A stretch of DNA of 64,000 nt. Origin: JBBQZU01 sp041749535 (GTDB taxonomy: Bacteria; Bacteroidota; Bacteroidia; Flavobacteriales_D; Cryomorphaceae). The stretch is taken from assembly GCA_041749535.1 (NCBI GenBank), contig JBGTBE010000028.1, forward strand, positions 1 through 64,000, in the 5' to 3' direction. Both the position numbers and the translations under genes were made by a program. How positions within the stretch are numbered: position 1 is the first letter of the stretch; every line of letters starts with the position of its first letter. Shown one piece after another: positions 8,032 through 16,247 of this stretch. The notes below the pieces were generated by a model, which was given only the letters and a program-made list of their open reading frames with translations, was not told the origin of the DNA and searched no databases.

Positions 8032-8637
8032 ATGAATTTCTTAGCACATCAATACTTGTCTTTCGGGTCGCCTCCGGTTATGGCAGGCAATTTTATGGCG
8101 GATTCCATTCGCGGTGCCTTGTCCGTGCACCTACCTGCCGAAGTACTACTGGGCATACAGGTACATCGCTTTATAGACACTTTTACAGATACGCACCCCG
8201 TGGTTCTTAGTAGCAGGTCATTGCTGTACATCCACTTTTCGAAATATGCATCAGTGGTGCAGGATGTATTTTACGATCATTTTCTGGCCATCGATTGGGA
8301 AGTCTATCACCATGAGGCTTTGGAAACGTTTACCAGTAGGGTATATACATCGCTTTCTCATTACCAGCCCATCATGAATGAGAGAGCCAGGCGAACACTT
8401 TACTACATGAGCAAGCATGGATGGCTGGAGGGTTATCAGGCCCGCGAAGGAGTGCACATGGCACTTTCAGGGCTGGCTTCACGTGCCAAATTCGTATCGA
8501 ATATGGATAACAGCCTGCCCGCACTTGATGCAAATTTTGATGCACTAAAAGCAGCGTTTGATGCGTTCTTTCCGGAGCTCAAAAATGCAGTTAAAGATCG
8601 CTTTGGGCAAGCCATTGCAGATACTTTTGGTGACTGA
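8032..8637 (+). CDS. Acyl carrier protein phosphodiesterase (AcpH/DUF479 family)
   Basis: 201 aa. The N-terminus MNFLAHQYLSF and GNFMADSIRG match the AcpH family, whose HD-like fold uses the early His and Asp residues. E. coli AcpH removes the 4'-phosphopantetheine arm from acyl carrier protein; Bacteroidota members are common but little tested. Further family features are HRFIDTFTDTHPVV (about 46-59) and DHFLAIDW (about 83-90). It is cytoplasmic. The start at 8032 is supported by the family N-terminus and leaves 50 nt to the divergent kinase gene, a shared promoter region. The MltF-like gene follows 88 nt later and may be separately expressed. Confidence 0.85.
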   Translation: MNFLAHQYLSFGSPPVMAGNFMADSIRGALSVHLPAEVLLGIQVHRFIDTFTDTHPVVLSSRSLLYIHFSKYASVVQDVFYDHFLAIDWEVYHHEALETFTSRVYTSLSHYQPIMNERARRTLYYMSKHGWLEGYQAREGVHMALSGLASRAKFVSNMDNSLPALDANFDALKAAFDAFFPELKNAVKDRFGQAIADTFGD

Positions 8638-8725
8638 GCCAAAGCTCCTGTTGCAACTCTGTGATACTATCCACGTATATCTGTGCTGCTTTGTGGTTTG
8701 TACAAAACCATACTTGCAGCGAGCT

Positions 8726-10192
8726 ATGCGCACAGGAAAGCAGAAAATAAAAGTGAGAGGTTTCTTTGTGGTTGCGGCTGTAATAGCCTTCTCCTGCAGG
8801 TATGATACTGCCCAGGAGAAACCTGCAATTGATACCCCGGATGCGGTGGCCAATAGCCCCATTTCCTTCGACCTTGAAGCTATAAAGAAGCGAGGTAAAC
8901 TCGTCGCACTTACGTTAAATGGTTCCACATCATACTTCGTGTACAGAGGCCAGGCAATGGGTTATGAATATGAATTGCTGCGCCGATATGCTTCCAGCCT
9001 TGGGGTTGAACTTGAAATTAGAATCATTCCCGACGTAAATGCGATGTTTGACTTGCTCAATCGCGGTGAGGGCGACATTGTAGCATGCAATCTGGTGGTA
9101 ACCAGAGACAGACTCAAGCAAGTGAGCTTTAGTGTCCCATACAATTTTACCAGGCAGGTGCTCGTACAGCGCTTACCTGAAGGCCATAGGAAGATGAGCC
9201 TCAAGGAACTCAATAAGCAAATCATCTTAGGTCCTGTAGACCTGATTGATAAAAAAGTATACGTAAACCGCACGTCTCCCTTCTTCAGTAGGCTGGAAAG
9301 TTTGCAAAACGAAATAGGTGGAAGCATCGACATTGTGAGTGTGCCTGGCTATATAGATACTGAAAAGCTTATTAAGAAGGTTGCCACGGGCGAAATTGCC
9401 TTCACAGTGGCCGACGACAATATTGCAAGGCTCAATGCCACCTACTTTGACAATATAGACATTGAAGTACAGCTCAGTTTTCCACAACAAGTGGCATGGG
9501 CTGTTCGCAAGAATGCTCCAGACCTGCTCAGTTCAGTAAACGAGTGGTTTGAGACAGATAGAAAGAAATCAGTACATGCGTACATCTACAACAAGTATTT
9601 CAAGGCATCACACGAGCAATGGGAGAAGTTCAACGGTGAGTACTCATCTTTGAAGGGCAATAGGATATCAGACTATGATGAGATGCTCAAGGAGTATAGC
9701 AAGATTATAGATTGGGATTGGAGATTGCTCGCAGCCCAGATGTACCAGGAAAGCAAGTTTAAAGAAGATGCGCGCTCATGGGCGGGGGCTTTTGGACTGA
9801 TGCAGTTCATGCCGGCTACAGCAGCTATTTATGGTATTGAACCATCTTCACCAGCAGAAGAGCATATCCGGGCAGGCGTTTTATATCTAAGTTGGCTTGA
9901 TGATTATTGGCAGGAACGAATTTTTGACCCTGAGGAGAGGGTTTCATTCATACTGGCATCGTACAATGTGGGGCTGGGCCATGTGAATGATGCGGTAAAT
10001 CTGGCAATAAGCTTTGGTTATGACCCACAAAAGTGGGAAGGCAATGTGGCGGAGTGTATTCTCATGAAATCACAGAGCATCTACTACAGCCATGAACTCG
10101 TGAAGCACGGGTACTGCAGGGGAGAAGAACCCTACCACTACGTAAAGAACATCCGTTCTCAATTTGAGCACTACAAGCGTGTAATAAGCTAA
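8726..10192 (+). CDS. mltF: MltF-like lytic murein transglycosylase (SBP_bac_3 plus SLT domains)
   Basis: 488 aa from the ATG at 8726; an in-frame extension to 8558 overlaps the previous gene and lacks signal-peptide character. Residues 1-24 look like an export signal ending in FSC, an imperfect lipobox, so outer-membrane lipoprotein status is likely but not certain. Residues about 45-285 are a type 3 solute-binding domain, which in MltF senses cell-wall fragments and regulates activity. Residues about 325-480 are a lysozyme-like SLT domain with the catalytic Glu in MYQESKF, then GAFGLMQFMPATA and ASYNVGLGHV. It cleaves the MurNAc-GlcNAc bond of peptidoglycan to a 1,6-anhydro product. Strong family match. 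Confidence 0.9.
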   Translation: MRTGKQKIKVRGFFVVAAVIAFSCRYDTAQEKPAIDTPDAVANSPISFDLEAIKKRGKLVALTLNGSTSYFVYRGQAMGYEYELLRRYASSLGVELEIRIIPDVNAMFDLLNRGEGDIVACNLVVTRDRLKQVSFSVPYNFTRQVLVQRLPEGHRKMSLKELNKQIILGPVDLIDKKVYVNRTSPFFSRLESLQNEIGGSIDIVSVPGYIDTEKLIKKVATGEIAFTVADDNIARLNATYFDNIDIEVQLSFPQQVAWAVRKNAPDLLSSVNEWFETDRKKSVHAYIYNKYFKASHEQWEKFNGEYSSLKGNRISDYDEMLKEYSKIIDWDWRLLAAQMYQESKFKEDARSWAGAFGLMQFMPATAAIYGIEPSSPAEEHIRAGVLYLSWLDDYWQERIFDPEERVSFILASYNVGLGHVNDAVNLAISFGYDPQKWEGNVAECILMKSQSIYYSHELVKHGYCRGEEPYHYVKNIRSQFEHYKRVIS

Positions 10193-10208
10193 AGCCTTTG
10201 CTGTTTCC

Positions 10209-10805
10209 TCATTCAAAAATTGCATCTGCAAATGTTGAAAATGGCAGCGGCTCCCTGTATTGCCTACCAGCGTATAAGCTGGCCATCACTTTCAATAAAA
10301 ACGGTTTTTGATTTCTGACAATTAACTCCAGCATCAAATTACCATACAATTGGTTCATCGGTTCTCCATCGTTTAGTGAAGGAACAGGTTTCAGGTAATG
10401 CCTTTCCTTTTCCTCCACCGTTTCACCTTTGTCAAAGTATTTTCGGTCAGATGAATACACACTATAACCCATTTTTAAGCCTTTGTCTTTGATATAGTCT
10501 AGAAGGTAGCTGTACTCCTCGTCCCTAAATCCGAAACCTGCGTATATGGCTATTCCATTTGCCTGAGAGCTTATGTACCGCACCAGGTATGGATGGGAAT
10601 TATCTCCATCGCACACCTCATGGTACGCATTCTTCAACAATGTAAGCTGTGTGTCTCTTCGCCCATTTTCCTTCCATAGAGCATAGTCTGATTGGAAAGA
10701 TTCGCTTCTCACAAGGGGTTCGGATAAGAAGGGTTGTCCTTTCACGGATTCTTCTTTATCACCGAAGAGTTTTTGCATGATTTGCCTAAAAAATTCATTT
10801 GACAT
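10209..10805 (-). CDS. Conserved hypothetical protein, 198 aa
   Basis: I do not recognise this protein. It is started at the ATG at 10805 (MSNEFFRQIM), because a longer form would overlap the divergent hydrolase promoter. It has no signal peptide or membrane helix, so it is probably cytoplasmic. Composition is mixed alpha/beta with many aromatic residues in the centre (IAIYAGFGFRDEEYSYLLDYI) and a predicted helical C-terminus. It is convergent with the mltF-like gene (16 nt apart) and divergent from the hydrolase. Amino-acid composition and codon use look like a real gene. Confidence 0.65.
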   Translation of the reverse strand: MSNEFFRQIMQKLFGDKEESVKGQPFLSEPLVRSESFQSDYALWKENGRRDTQLTLLKNAYHEVCDGDNSHPYLVRYISSQANGIAIYAGFGFRDEEYSYLLDYIKDKGLKMGYSVYSSDRKYFDKGETVEEKERHYLKPVPSLNDGEPMNQLYGNLMLELIVRNQKPFLLKVMASLYAGRQYREPLPFSTFADAIFE

Positions 10806-10831
10806 ACAGCTGCACTTTATGTTTAATTTTG
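10798..10831 (+). promoter_or_regulatory. Bacteroidota promoter TTTG-N22-TAATTTTG
   Basis: TTTG at 10798-10801 and TAATTTTG at 10824-10831 match the -33 and -7 elements with 22 nt between them. The -7 box ends 3 nt before the GTG at 10835, which supports that start and predicts a leaderless mRNA. Confidence 0.5.
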
Positions 10832-10834
10832 GGC

Positions 10835-11515
10835 GTGACCCCACAAGAGCACAAAATAACAATTCAAAAGACTGCCCGATATTATACTTGGGGTGATGAT
10901 ATAACCAGAGCACACCGCGTTTGGTTCGTTTGCCATGGTTACGGACAGTTGGGTACTTACTTTATAAGAAATTTCAATGAACTAAACCCGGAAACTGATT
11001 TTGTTATTGCCCCGGAAGGTTTTCACAGGTTTTACCAGGAGGGTTTTTCCGGAAAGGTAGGAGCCACATGGATGACCAAAGAAGCGAGGCTTGACGATAT
11101 TCAGGACTATGTTGCTTATCTCGACCTGGTGTACGATTCCTGCGGTCTGCAAGATTTGCAAACCACGCAGAACCTTATCGCTTTAGGCTTTTCACAAGGT
11201 GTGGCGACAATAACAAGGTGGATAGCCGCAGGAAAGGCAAGGCCTCATGCAGCGGTGATGTGGGCAGGCTCTTTCCCACCAGATTTGGATGTGCTGAAAG
11301 CAACCCATTCATTCCGAAAACTACCCGTGTGGTTTGTGTTGGGTGATGCTGATCCTTTTATTGGGGTGAACGCTGTTGATGACATGAAGCGGCATGTAGA
11401 GCCACTCAATATAGACCAGCATTGGCTGCACTTTTCAGGGAAACATGAAATACCAACCTCTGTATTGCGCACACTGCTTCAGGAAATAAATACCACCCTG
11501 CACAAGGTTCTTTAA
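10835..11515 (+). CDS. Alpha/beta hydrolase, phospholipase/carboxylesterase-like
   Basis: 226 aa from a GTG at 10835, selected because a promoter -7 box lies 3 nt upstream. Features of the serine-hydrolase fold: oxyanion region VCHGYGQLG, nucleophile elbow GFSQG with the catalytic Ser, acid in VLGDADPFI, and His in SGKHEIP. The layout resembles small carboxylesterases/lysophospholipases (YpfH/EstB-like). There is no signal peptide, so it acts in the cytoplasm. The natural substrate is unknown, probably a short or lysophospholipid ester. The next gene begins 56 nt later. Confidence 0.8.
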   Translation: MTPQEHKITIQKTARYYTWGDDITRAHRVWFVCHGYGQLGTYFIRNFNELNPETDFVIAPEGFHRFYQEGFSGKVGATWMTKEARLDDIQDYVAYLDLVYDSCGLQDLQTTQNLIALGFSQGVATITRWIAAGKARPHAAVMWAGSFPPDLDVLKATHSFRKLPVWFVLGDADPFIGVNAVDDMKRHVEPLNIDQHWLHFSGKHEIPTSVLRTLLQEINTTLHKVL

Positions 11516-11571
11516 TCACGCAGTTAGGTAGGAATGTTGTACTTTTCGCATCTCGAAATGAAAAGATCACT

Positions 11572-12129
11572 ATGAAAATTTGCATGTACATAGCCTTTGC
11601 AATTGCCCTGTTGACATCATCATCTTGCTCCGCACCCGAACAGGAAAACGCAGCTGTAGAAGGTGTAGATGAGAAGGTTTTGGTTGCTGAAGAAGACAAC
11701 ACCGACCTGAATAAGGCATCATCAATTGCAAAACAACCAGGTGAAGTTCAGGATGAGGGTCATATTCGTAGAGTAGCCGATGTGATGCCCGTATTTCCCG
11801 GAGGAGAAGGGGCACTTATGGCATACCTGAAGAAGAATATTCGGTATCCGAAAGGTGCTGTGGAGGATGGCGTAGAAGGTATGGTATTTACCAGCTTCGT
11901 GGTTGATGAAGAAGGGCGCATATCAGATATTCAGGTTTTGAAAAGCCCGGATGAAAGACTGAGCAAAGCTGCAATTGAAACGATAGGCGCTATGCCTGCA
12001 TGGCAGTCAGGAGAGCATCAGGGCGAAAAGGTGAGTGTTCGATACAACCTGCCAGTGTTTTATAGGCTTAAGGATGTGGCTGAAGGAACGGTGACGAAAG
12101 ATGATCCATCCAACAACGCAGATAAGTAG
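11572..12129 (+). CDS. TonB C-terminal-domain protein with lipoprotein-like signal
   Basis: 185 aa. The N-terminus (about 1-19) is a short signal ending in TSSSC, which looks like a lipoprotein cleavage site rather than the uncleaved membrane anchor of TonB. Residues about 70-172 are a TonB C-terminal domain: MPVFPGGEGALMAYLKKNI, RYPKGAVEDGVEGMV, and PAWQSGEHQGEKVSVRYNLPV. In TonB this domain contacts the TonB box of outer-membrane receptors. No ExbB/ExbD genes are nearby. A lipid-anchored TonB domain could be a periplasmic adaptor instead of an energy transducer (inference). A near-consensus promoter box (TACTTTTC) lies about 33 nt upstream. Confidence 0.82.
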   Translation: MKICMYIAFAIALLTSSSCSAPEQENAAVEGVDEKVLVAEEDNTDLNKASSIAKQPGEVQDEGHIRRVADVMPVFPGGEGALMAYLKKNIRYPKGAVEDGVEGMVFTSFVVDEEGRISDIQVLKSPDERLSKAAIETIGAMPAWQSGEHQGEKVSVRYNLPVFYRLKDVAEGTVTKDDPSNNADK

Positions 12130-12159
12130 ATGCAAATAAGCAGCACTGAAAGCCAGGTA

Positions 12160-12894
12160 TTATGGGTGTGCTACGAAGTAATATTCCTTATTGCTATTGT
12201 ATAAATGCACAAACCCTTGTTCTGTAAGTGGGGCACTTTCACCCACAAATCCTTTCAAGGTATTGATCCGCAAACCGGCTTGGGTATGTATAAAACTGTA
12301 TAGTTCTTTTGGATTGGTTCCATAGTAATCGCTTGCACCTATACCGCATTCAAATATCAAGGTGGTTTTAAGCGCTTTCAAAATTCTCAATGCGCCTTTG
12401 AGCACTAAAAACTCCCCACCTTCCACATCGAGCTTTATGAAATCTATTTGTTCATCAGCAGGTATTAGGTCATCGAGTTTTCTGGTTTCAACTTCTATTA
12501 GATGTATTTCGGGGGAGTCCGTTTCGTACTTTCTCTTTTGGAGACCGCTGTATGCTTCAGCGTTCACAACGTGGTTGAAGGTTGCGCTGCCATTCTTATC
12601 GCTGAGTGCATAAGGCATTACTTCCACTCTGCGGCCAAACTTTCTAGCCAATTCCATGTGCAATTCAGGTATAGGTTCGAAGGCGTAGTGATGTCCCGAA
12701 GGGGCATAGCTGAGCATAAGTTCTAGAATCTCTCCTTTATGGCATCCTATATCAACACAATTTGAGTCTGTCTTGATGACCTTTTTCATGATCAAAATAC
12801 TCAACCTGTCATACTCCAGGTTTTTGGTGAGATCCAAGCCCAGCGCAATACATGTTTTTCTGACAGCATCCTTTATCATGGCAATGCCCGACAT
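12160..12894 (-). CDS. FkbM-family SAM-dependent methyltransferase
   Basis: 244 aa if started at the ATG at 12894; ATGs at 12936 and 12879 are alternatives. The Rossmann methyltransferase core has motif I CVDIGCHKGE, the acidic SAM-ribose residue in YAFEPIPELH, and the FkbM signature IDFIKLDVEGGEFLVLKGA. FkbM enzymes O-methylate sugars or polyketides; in bacteria with O-antigen clusters they usually methylate a glycan residue. The gene is isolated, convergent with the TonB-domain gene and divergent from the potassium channel. Substrate is not determinable from sequence. Confidence 0.85.
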   Translation of the reverse strand: MSGIAMIKDAVRKTCIALGLDLTKNLEYDRLSILIMKKVIKTDSNCVDIGCHKGEILELMLSYAPSGHHYAFEPIPELHMELARKFGRRVEVMPYALSDKNGSATFNHVVNAEAYSGLQKRKYETDSPEIHLIEVETRKLDDLIPADEQIDFIKLDVEGGEFLVLKGALRILKALKTTLIFECGIGASDYYGTNPKELYSFIHTQAGLRINTLKGFVGESAPLTEQGFVHLYNSNKEYYFVAHP

Positions 12895-12976
12895 GGAATT
12901 GAAAACTTTTATTTTAATCCGCAAAGGTGGCATCATTTGTCGGATTATTCACAATATTGCAGCGCAAACTTTTAGT

Positions 12977-13011
12977 AATCCTAGGATTGCCAATTAGGAT
13001 TTGAAAATCCT
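12977..13011. promoter_or_regulatory. Two palindromes of AGGATT half-sites, centres 21 bp apart
   Basis: AATCCTAGGATT (12977-12988) is a perfect 12-bp palindrome. AGGATTT-GA-AAATCCT (12996-13011) is a second. The four AGGATT/AATCCT half-sites put the two centres 21 bp apart, two helical turns, on the same DNA face. The site lies between the divergent FkbM and potassium-channel genes, 45 nt before the latter. A DNA-binding dimer pair is the likeliest reading. Confidence 0.5.
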
Positions 13012-13056
13012 TGAATACTGACTTTCCTCCTTTAAGTGAATTAAAACACTGGCCCA

Positions 13057-13740
13057 ATGATTGAATATTTCAAACGATTTCGCACCTATTGGCTCCGCGA
13101 TGCAAGTTTTGCCACCCTTCTGGCAATGTTGATTTTGATGGTATTTGTGCTACCCGTGAGCATGAGCCTTTTTGAACTGGGCGATAACCTGTTGCACATA
13201 ATGCTGCTGTTTTTATTCTTTGTAGGTATCTGGTCGGCTGATACAAAAGCATTGGTCATTATAAGCGCAGCATTGTTCCTTTTGCATGTCATCCTTAAGA
13301 TCATCAGGTTTAGTGACCTGATGGTAACGCGGCAACTTCTTGAACTTGTTGTTACCATACTCAATTTGGTGTTTTTTGGGTATATCAATCTTAGGCTTCT
13401 TTTTCGGGACGATTCTATTACAGTGTGGAGGGTGCTTGGGGCGGTGAATGTGTACTTGATTATGGCCTTGCTTGGGGCCTTCATTATGATGTTGATGGCA
13501 GAAGTGCTTGGTAGTTCTATTGTCGGAGAAGTGCAACTTACAGGTACCGATAAGGATTTTACATCTTATATTTATTACAGCCTCACCAGTTTCACCACAG
13601 TAGGTTATGGTGACATTCGACCTGCGAATGATGCCGTGCGCATGTTCAGCGTTTTTCTTTCTTCAGTAGGTGTACTCTTCCCGGCTGTGGTTATAGCCCG
13701 ATTGGTTGGGGCAAGTGCGGCAAGTAAAAGAGTGGGCTGA
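13057..13740 (+). CDS. Potassium ion channel family protein
   Basis: 227 aa. The selectivity filter TVGYGD is at 181-186 with pore helix YYSLTSFT before it, and a final inner helix follows (about 195-218). About four further hydrophobic helices precede it (near 18-35, 43-60, 63-80 and 93-115), plus one at 125-150, so the layout is six-helix-like. There is no arginine-rich voltage-sensor helix and no cytoplasmic RCK/KTN domain. It should form a tetrameric K+ channel in the inner membrane; gating is unknown. Paired palindromes upstream suggest regulated expression. The large membrane protein gene starts 37 nt after it. Confidence 0.88.
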   Translation: MIEYFKRFRTYWLRDASFATLLAMLILMVFVLPVSMSLFELGDNLLHIMLLFLFFVGIWSADTKALVIISAALFLLHVILKIIRFSDLMVTRQLLELVVTILNLVFFGYINLRLLFRDDSITVWRVLGAVNVYLIMALLGAFIMMLMAEVLGSSIVGEVQLTGTDKDFTSYIYYSLTSFTTVGYGDIRPANDAVRMFSVFLSSVGVLFPAVVIARLVGASAASKRVG

Positions 13741-13777
13741 TGTATTCCTGGCATTTTTTGCAATCAATGAATATACA

Positions 13778-16135
13778 ATGATCAACCCTTCACCGGTTAT
13801 ACCCAATTCTAAGAATAATAGTCGATGGCAGGGCCTGGCATTGTTTACCTTGATTTTCGTGGTTTTCGTTTCCTATTGGTATGGATCTTTTCTCGGCTCA
13901 CTGAATCAAACCTTTTTCAACGGAGCTGGCGATGGGTTGAAATCATACTATAATGTGGCCTATCATATCAATTACGGGAGCCCGCTTCTACATCACGCAG
14001 GTATGTCGTATCCATATGGAGAGTATTTAATTCTCGAAGACTCCATGCCCATACTCAGTATTTCTCTGAAGCTGCTTTCAAGGGTTTTTCCATTCGTTGG
14101 TGATTATACTGTAGGCATCGTCAATGCCTTGTTTTTTTTATCCTTGTTCGCTGGCGCTTTTTTGTTGTTTCACCTTTTGTTGAGGTTCAAGGTTGATTCC
14201 ATTCCGTCTGCCATTGGGGCAAATGCAATATTGTTTCTTTCATCTCAGAATTTGCTGCTTTTTCCGGCAGGCCATATGGCCTTGACCTTCAGCGCATTTT
14301 TTATTTTAGGATGGGTTTTACTTCTCAAATATTTTGAAAGCAAGAACAAAATAAAATGGAGCATGGCCATAGCATTCAATATTATTTTTTGGGCCTTTAT
14401 GCACGCCTACTTGGGGCTCATCCTGCTCATGTTTACACTTGCCTCACATTTGATTTACACATTAGTGGTACGCTTTTCTAGTAGTAGAGTGCCAGATAGG
14501 TATTTATGGCCCCTGGTTCAGGTTGCAGTTCCTATACTCGTTTTTATTCTGTTTTACAGGCTGCTCGATCATCATCCTGACAGAATTGATATGCCGTTTA
14601 TTGAAACCCATCGCAGTACGCTCACATCCATTCTCGTTCCTTCTGTATCACCCATCCGTGAACACTTAAGCAATTTCTTACACCTTGCAGATCCATCAGT
14701 ATTCGCCTGGACCACTGTGGGTACGTACATTGGAGTGGTTTCCATACTGACCATGCTTTGCTTTGCTTTAGAATGTAGTGTTTCAATATTTAAAAGAGGT
14801 ATCAAGGCGTATTTAAACCAATTCCCGATACTTTTAATTGTGTCATTCTTGTCGTCCGTAATGTTGCTCTTGTTTTCATTTGCCTTGCCTTTCAGATGGT
14901 TTCCAGATGCGCTATTAAACGATCTTCCGTACATCAAGCAATTCTCTTCATACGGCAGATTTGCCTGGGCATTTTATTACGTTCTCACAACGTGTTCCCT
15001 CGTATTTTGGTCAGTAAGATTGAGAGAATTTCTTTGGAGAAAGTGGGCGCTTACACTCGCGGCATTTCTTTTTCTGGTTGAAGCAATTCCCGTGCATAGT
15101 TCGCTCTCCGATGGTATTTGTAAAACTGAAAACTCATTCCAGGCAGCACATTTGCCTGCCGAAAATAGGGTATTGAATATTGAGAATCCTGAACGGTATC
15201 AGGCCATACTGCCTCTGCCAACATTTTTTGTGTATGGATTGCCATTTTCAACCCGTGCATTCCAAAGCTCAATGTATGGTGCTTTGTCGGCTTCTGCCCT
15301 TACAGGATTGCCTGTACTCAGTACTTTTTTATCAAGGCCTTCGGTTTCTGAATCATTGAATATCTTTAAGCTCATTGGACCTGCTCCTTATCAGATACGT
15401 ATGGATAGTATTGTGAACGATGGACGCAATATTGCTGTGGTAATTTTGCTTTCAGACACTGTAAACCTTAATTCCAAAGAGAAAATTTTACTCAGCAAGT
15501 GCAAGCCAATTGCCCTATCCGATTCTTACGCAATATATAGCCTGAGTGTGGAAGGTTTGATTAATTATAAAGAGCCGGAGATTTCTGCGAACTTGCTCTC
15601 ATCAACCACCGACAGCATATGGAGTAATCCACCTGAAGTGTTCTACTACTACGACAATTTAGATACGTTCACAAGCCGTGAAGAGGACCTGGGCAAGGGA
15701 GCCTATGAGGGGGTAAAAAATAGATGGAATCAGGTATTTAAAATATCTACCGCTCAAATGGATACCGGGCGTGTATACAACCTGAGTTACTGGTATTATA
15801 ACCACGTCTGGGACCAGACCTTCAACACCGCCATTGTGCATGAAACCGATAGTGCTGGAGAGACTATGCAATGGCTGTATTATTCACCCCTTGAAGCGAG
15901 GGTAGTAGATGGTTGGTGGTATTATTCAGAGTTTCAGTTTTCTCTAAAGTCCAAGAATACAGCGCTGGCTTTATTGTTCAACGGTGAAGAAAAGTTTGAG
16001 CCGTGGTTTGCTGTGGATGAGGTATTGCTGAGACCAGCTGATGTGGATATAATAAGAAAGGATGTAAAGGACAGTACAATGCACTTCTATAAGAATGGAC
16101 TTTTGTTGGGCGTGTTCGATAATGCTATGGATTGA
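13778..16135 (+). CDS. Large polytopic membrane protein, GT-C/YfhO-like
   Basis: 785 aa from the ATG at 13778; the longer frame to 13706 would overlap the channel gene. The N-terminal half has about ten to twelve hydrophobic helices. Between helices 1 and 2 lies a periplasmic loop with acidic GAGDGLKSYYNV, like the loop-1 acidic motif of GT-C glycosyltransferases. The C-terminal part (about 480-785) is a soluble, extracytoplasmic domain rich in aromatic residues and with a jelly-roll-like look (YYDNLDTF, YNLSYWYYNHVWDQ). That combination fits GT-C enzymes that use polyprenyl-phosphate sugars to modify surface glycans, but specific family and substrate are not recognised. Confidence in a real gene is high, in the function low. 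Confidence 0.7.
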   Translation: MINPSPVIPNSKNNSRWQGLALFTLIFVVFVSYWYGSFLGSLNQTFFNGAGDGLKSYYNVAYHINYGSPLLHHAGMSYPYGEYLILEDSMPILSISLKLLSRVFPFVGDYTVGIVNALFFLSLFAGAFLLFHLLLRFKVDSIPSAIGANAILFLSSQNLLLFPAGHMALTFSAFFILGWVLLLKYFESKNKIKWSMAIAFNIIFWAFMHAYLGLILLMFTLASHLIYTLVVRFSSSRVPDRYLWPLVQVAVPILVFILFYRLLDHHPDRIDMPFIETHRSTLTSILVPSVSPIREHLSNFLHLADPSVFAWTTVGTYIGVVSILTMLCFALECSVSIFKRGIKAYLNQFPILLIVSFLSSVMLLLFSFALPFRWFPDALLNDLPYIKQFSSYGRFAWAFYYVLTTCSLVFWSVRLREFLWRKWALTLAAFLFLVEAIPVHSSLSDGICKTENSFQAAHLPAENRVLNIENPERYQAILPLPTFFVYGLPFSTRAFQSSMYGALSASALTGLPVLSTFLSRPSVSESLNIFKLIGPAPYQIRMDSIVNDGRNIAVVILLSDTVNLNSKEKILLSKCKPIALSDSYAIYSLSVEGLINYKEPEISANLLSSTTDSIWSNPPEVFYYYDNLDTFTSREEDLGKGAYEGVKNRWNQVFKISTAQMDTGRVYNLSYWYYNHVWDQTFNTAIVHETDSAGETMQWLYYSPLEARVVDGWWYYSEFQFSLKSKNTALALLFNGEEKFEPWFAVDEVLLRPADVDIIRKDVKDSTMHFYKNGLLLGVFDNAMD

Positions 16136-16247
16136 ATTAAGGAAAATAAAGATCATTGGCTCCTCACATTCAATTGTCACTTTGCCCGCAAAGAAGTAGG
16201 TAATATTTGTGGTAAGTATTTGTAAGCAATGTGGCTGTCAGAGAGCC

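Noticed and set aside
8558..8725. N-terminal extension of the MltF-like protein
   Set aside because: It overlaps the previous gene and has no signal peptide; the ATG at 8726 begins the export signal.
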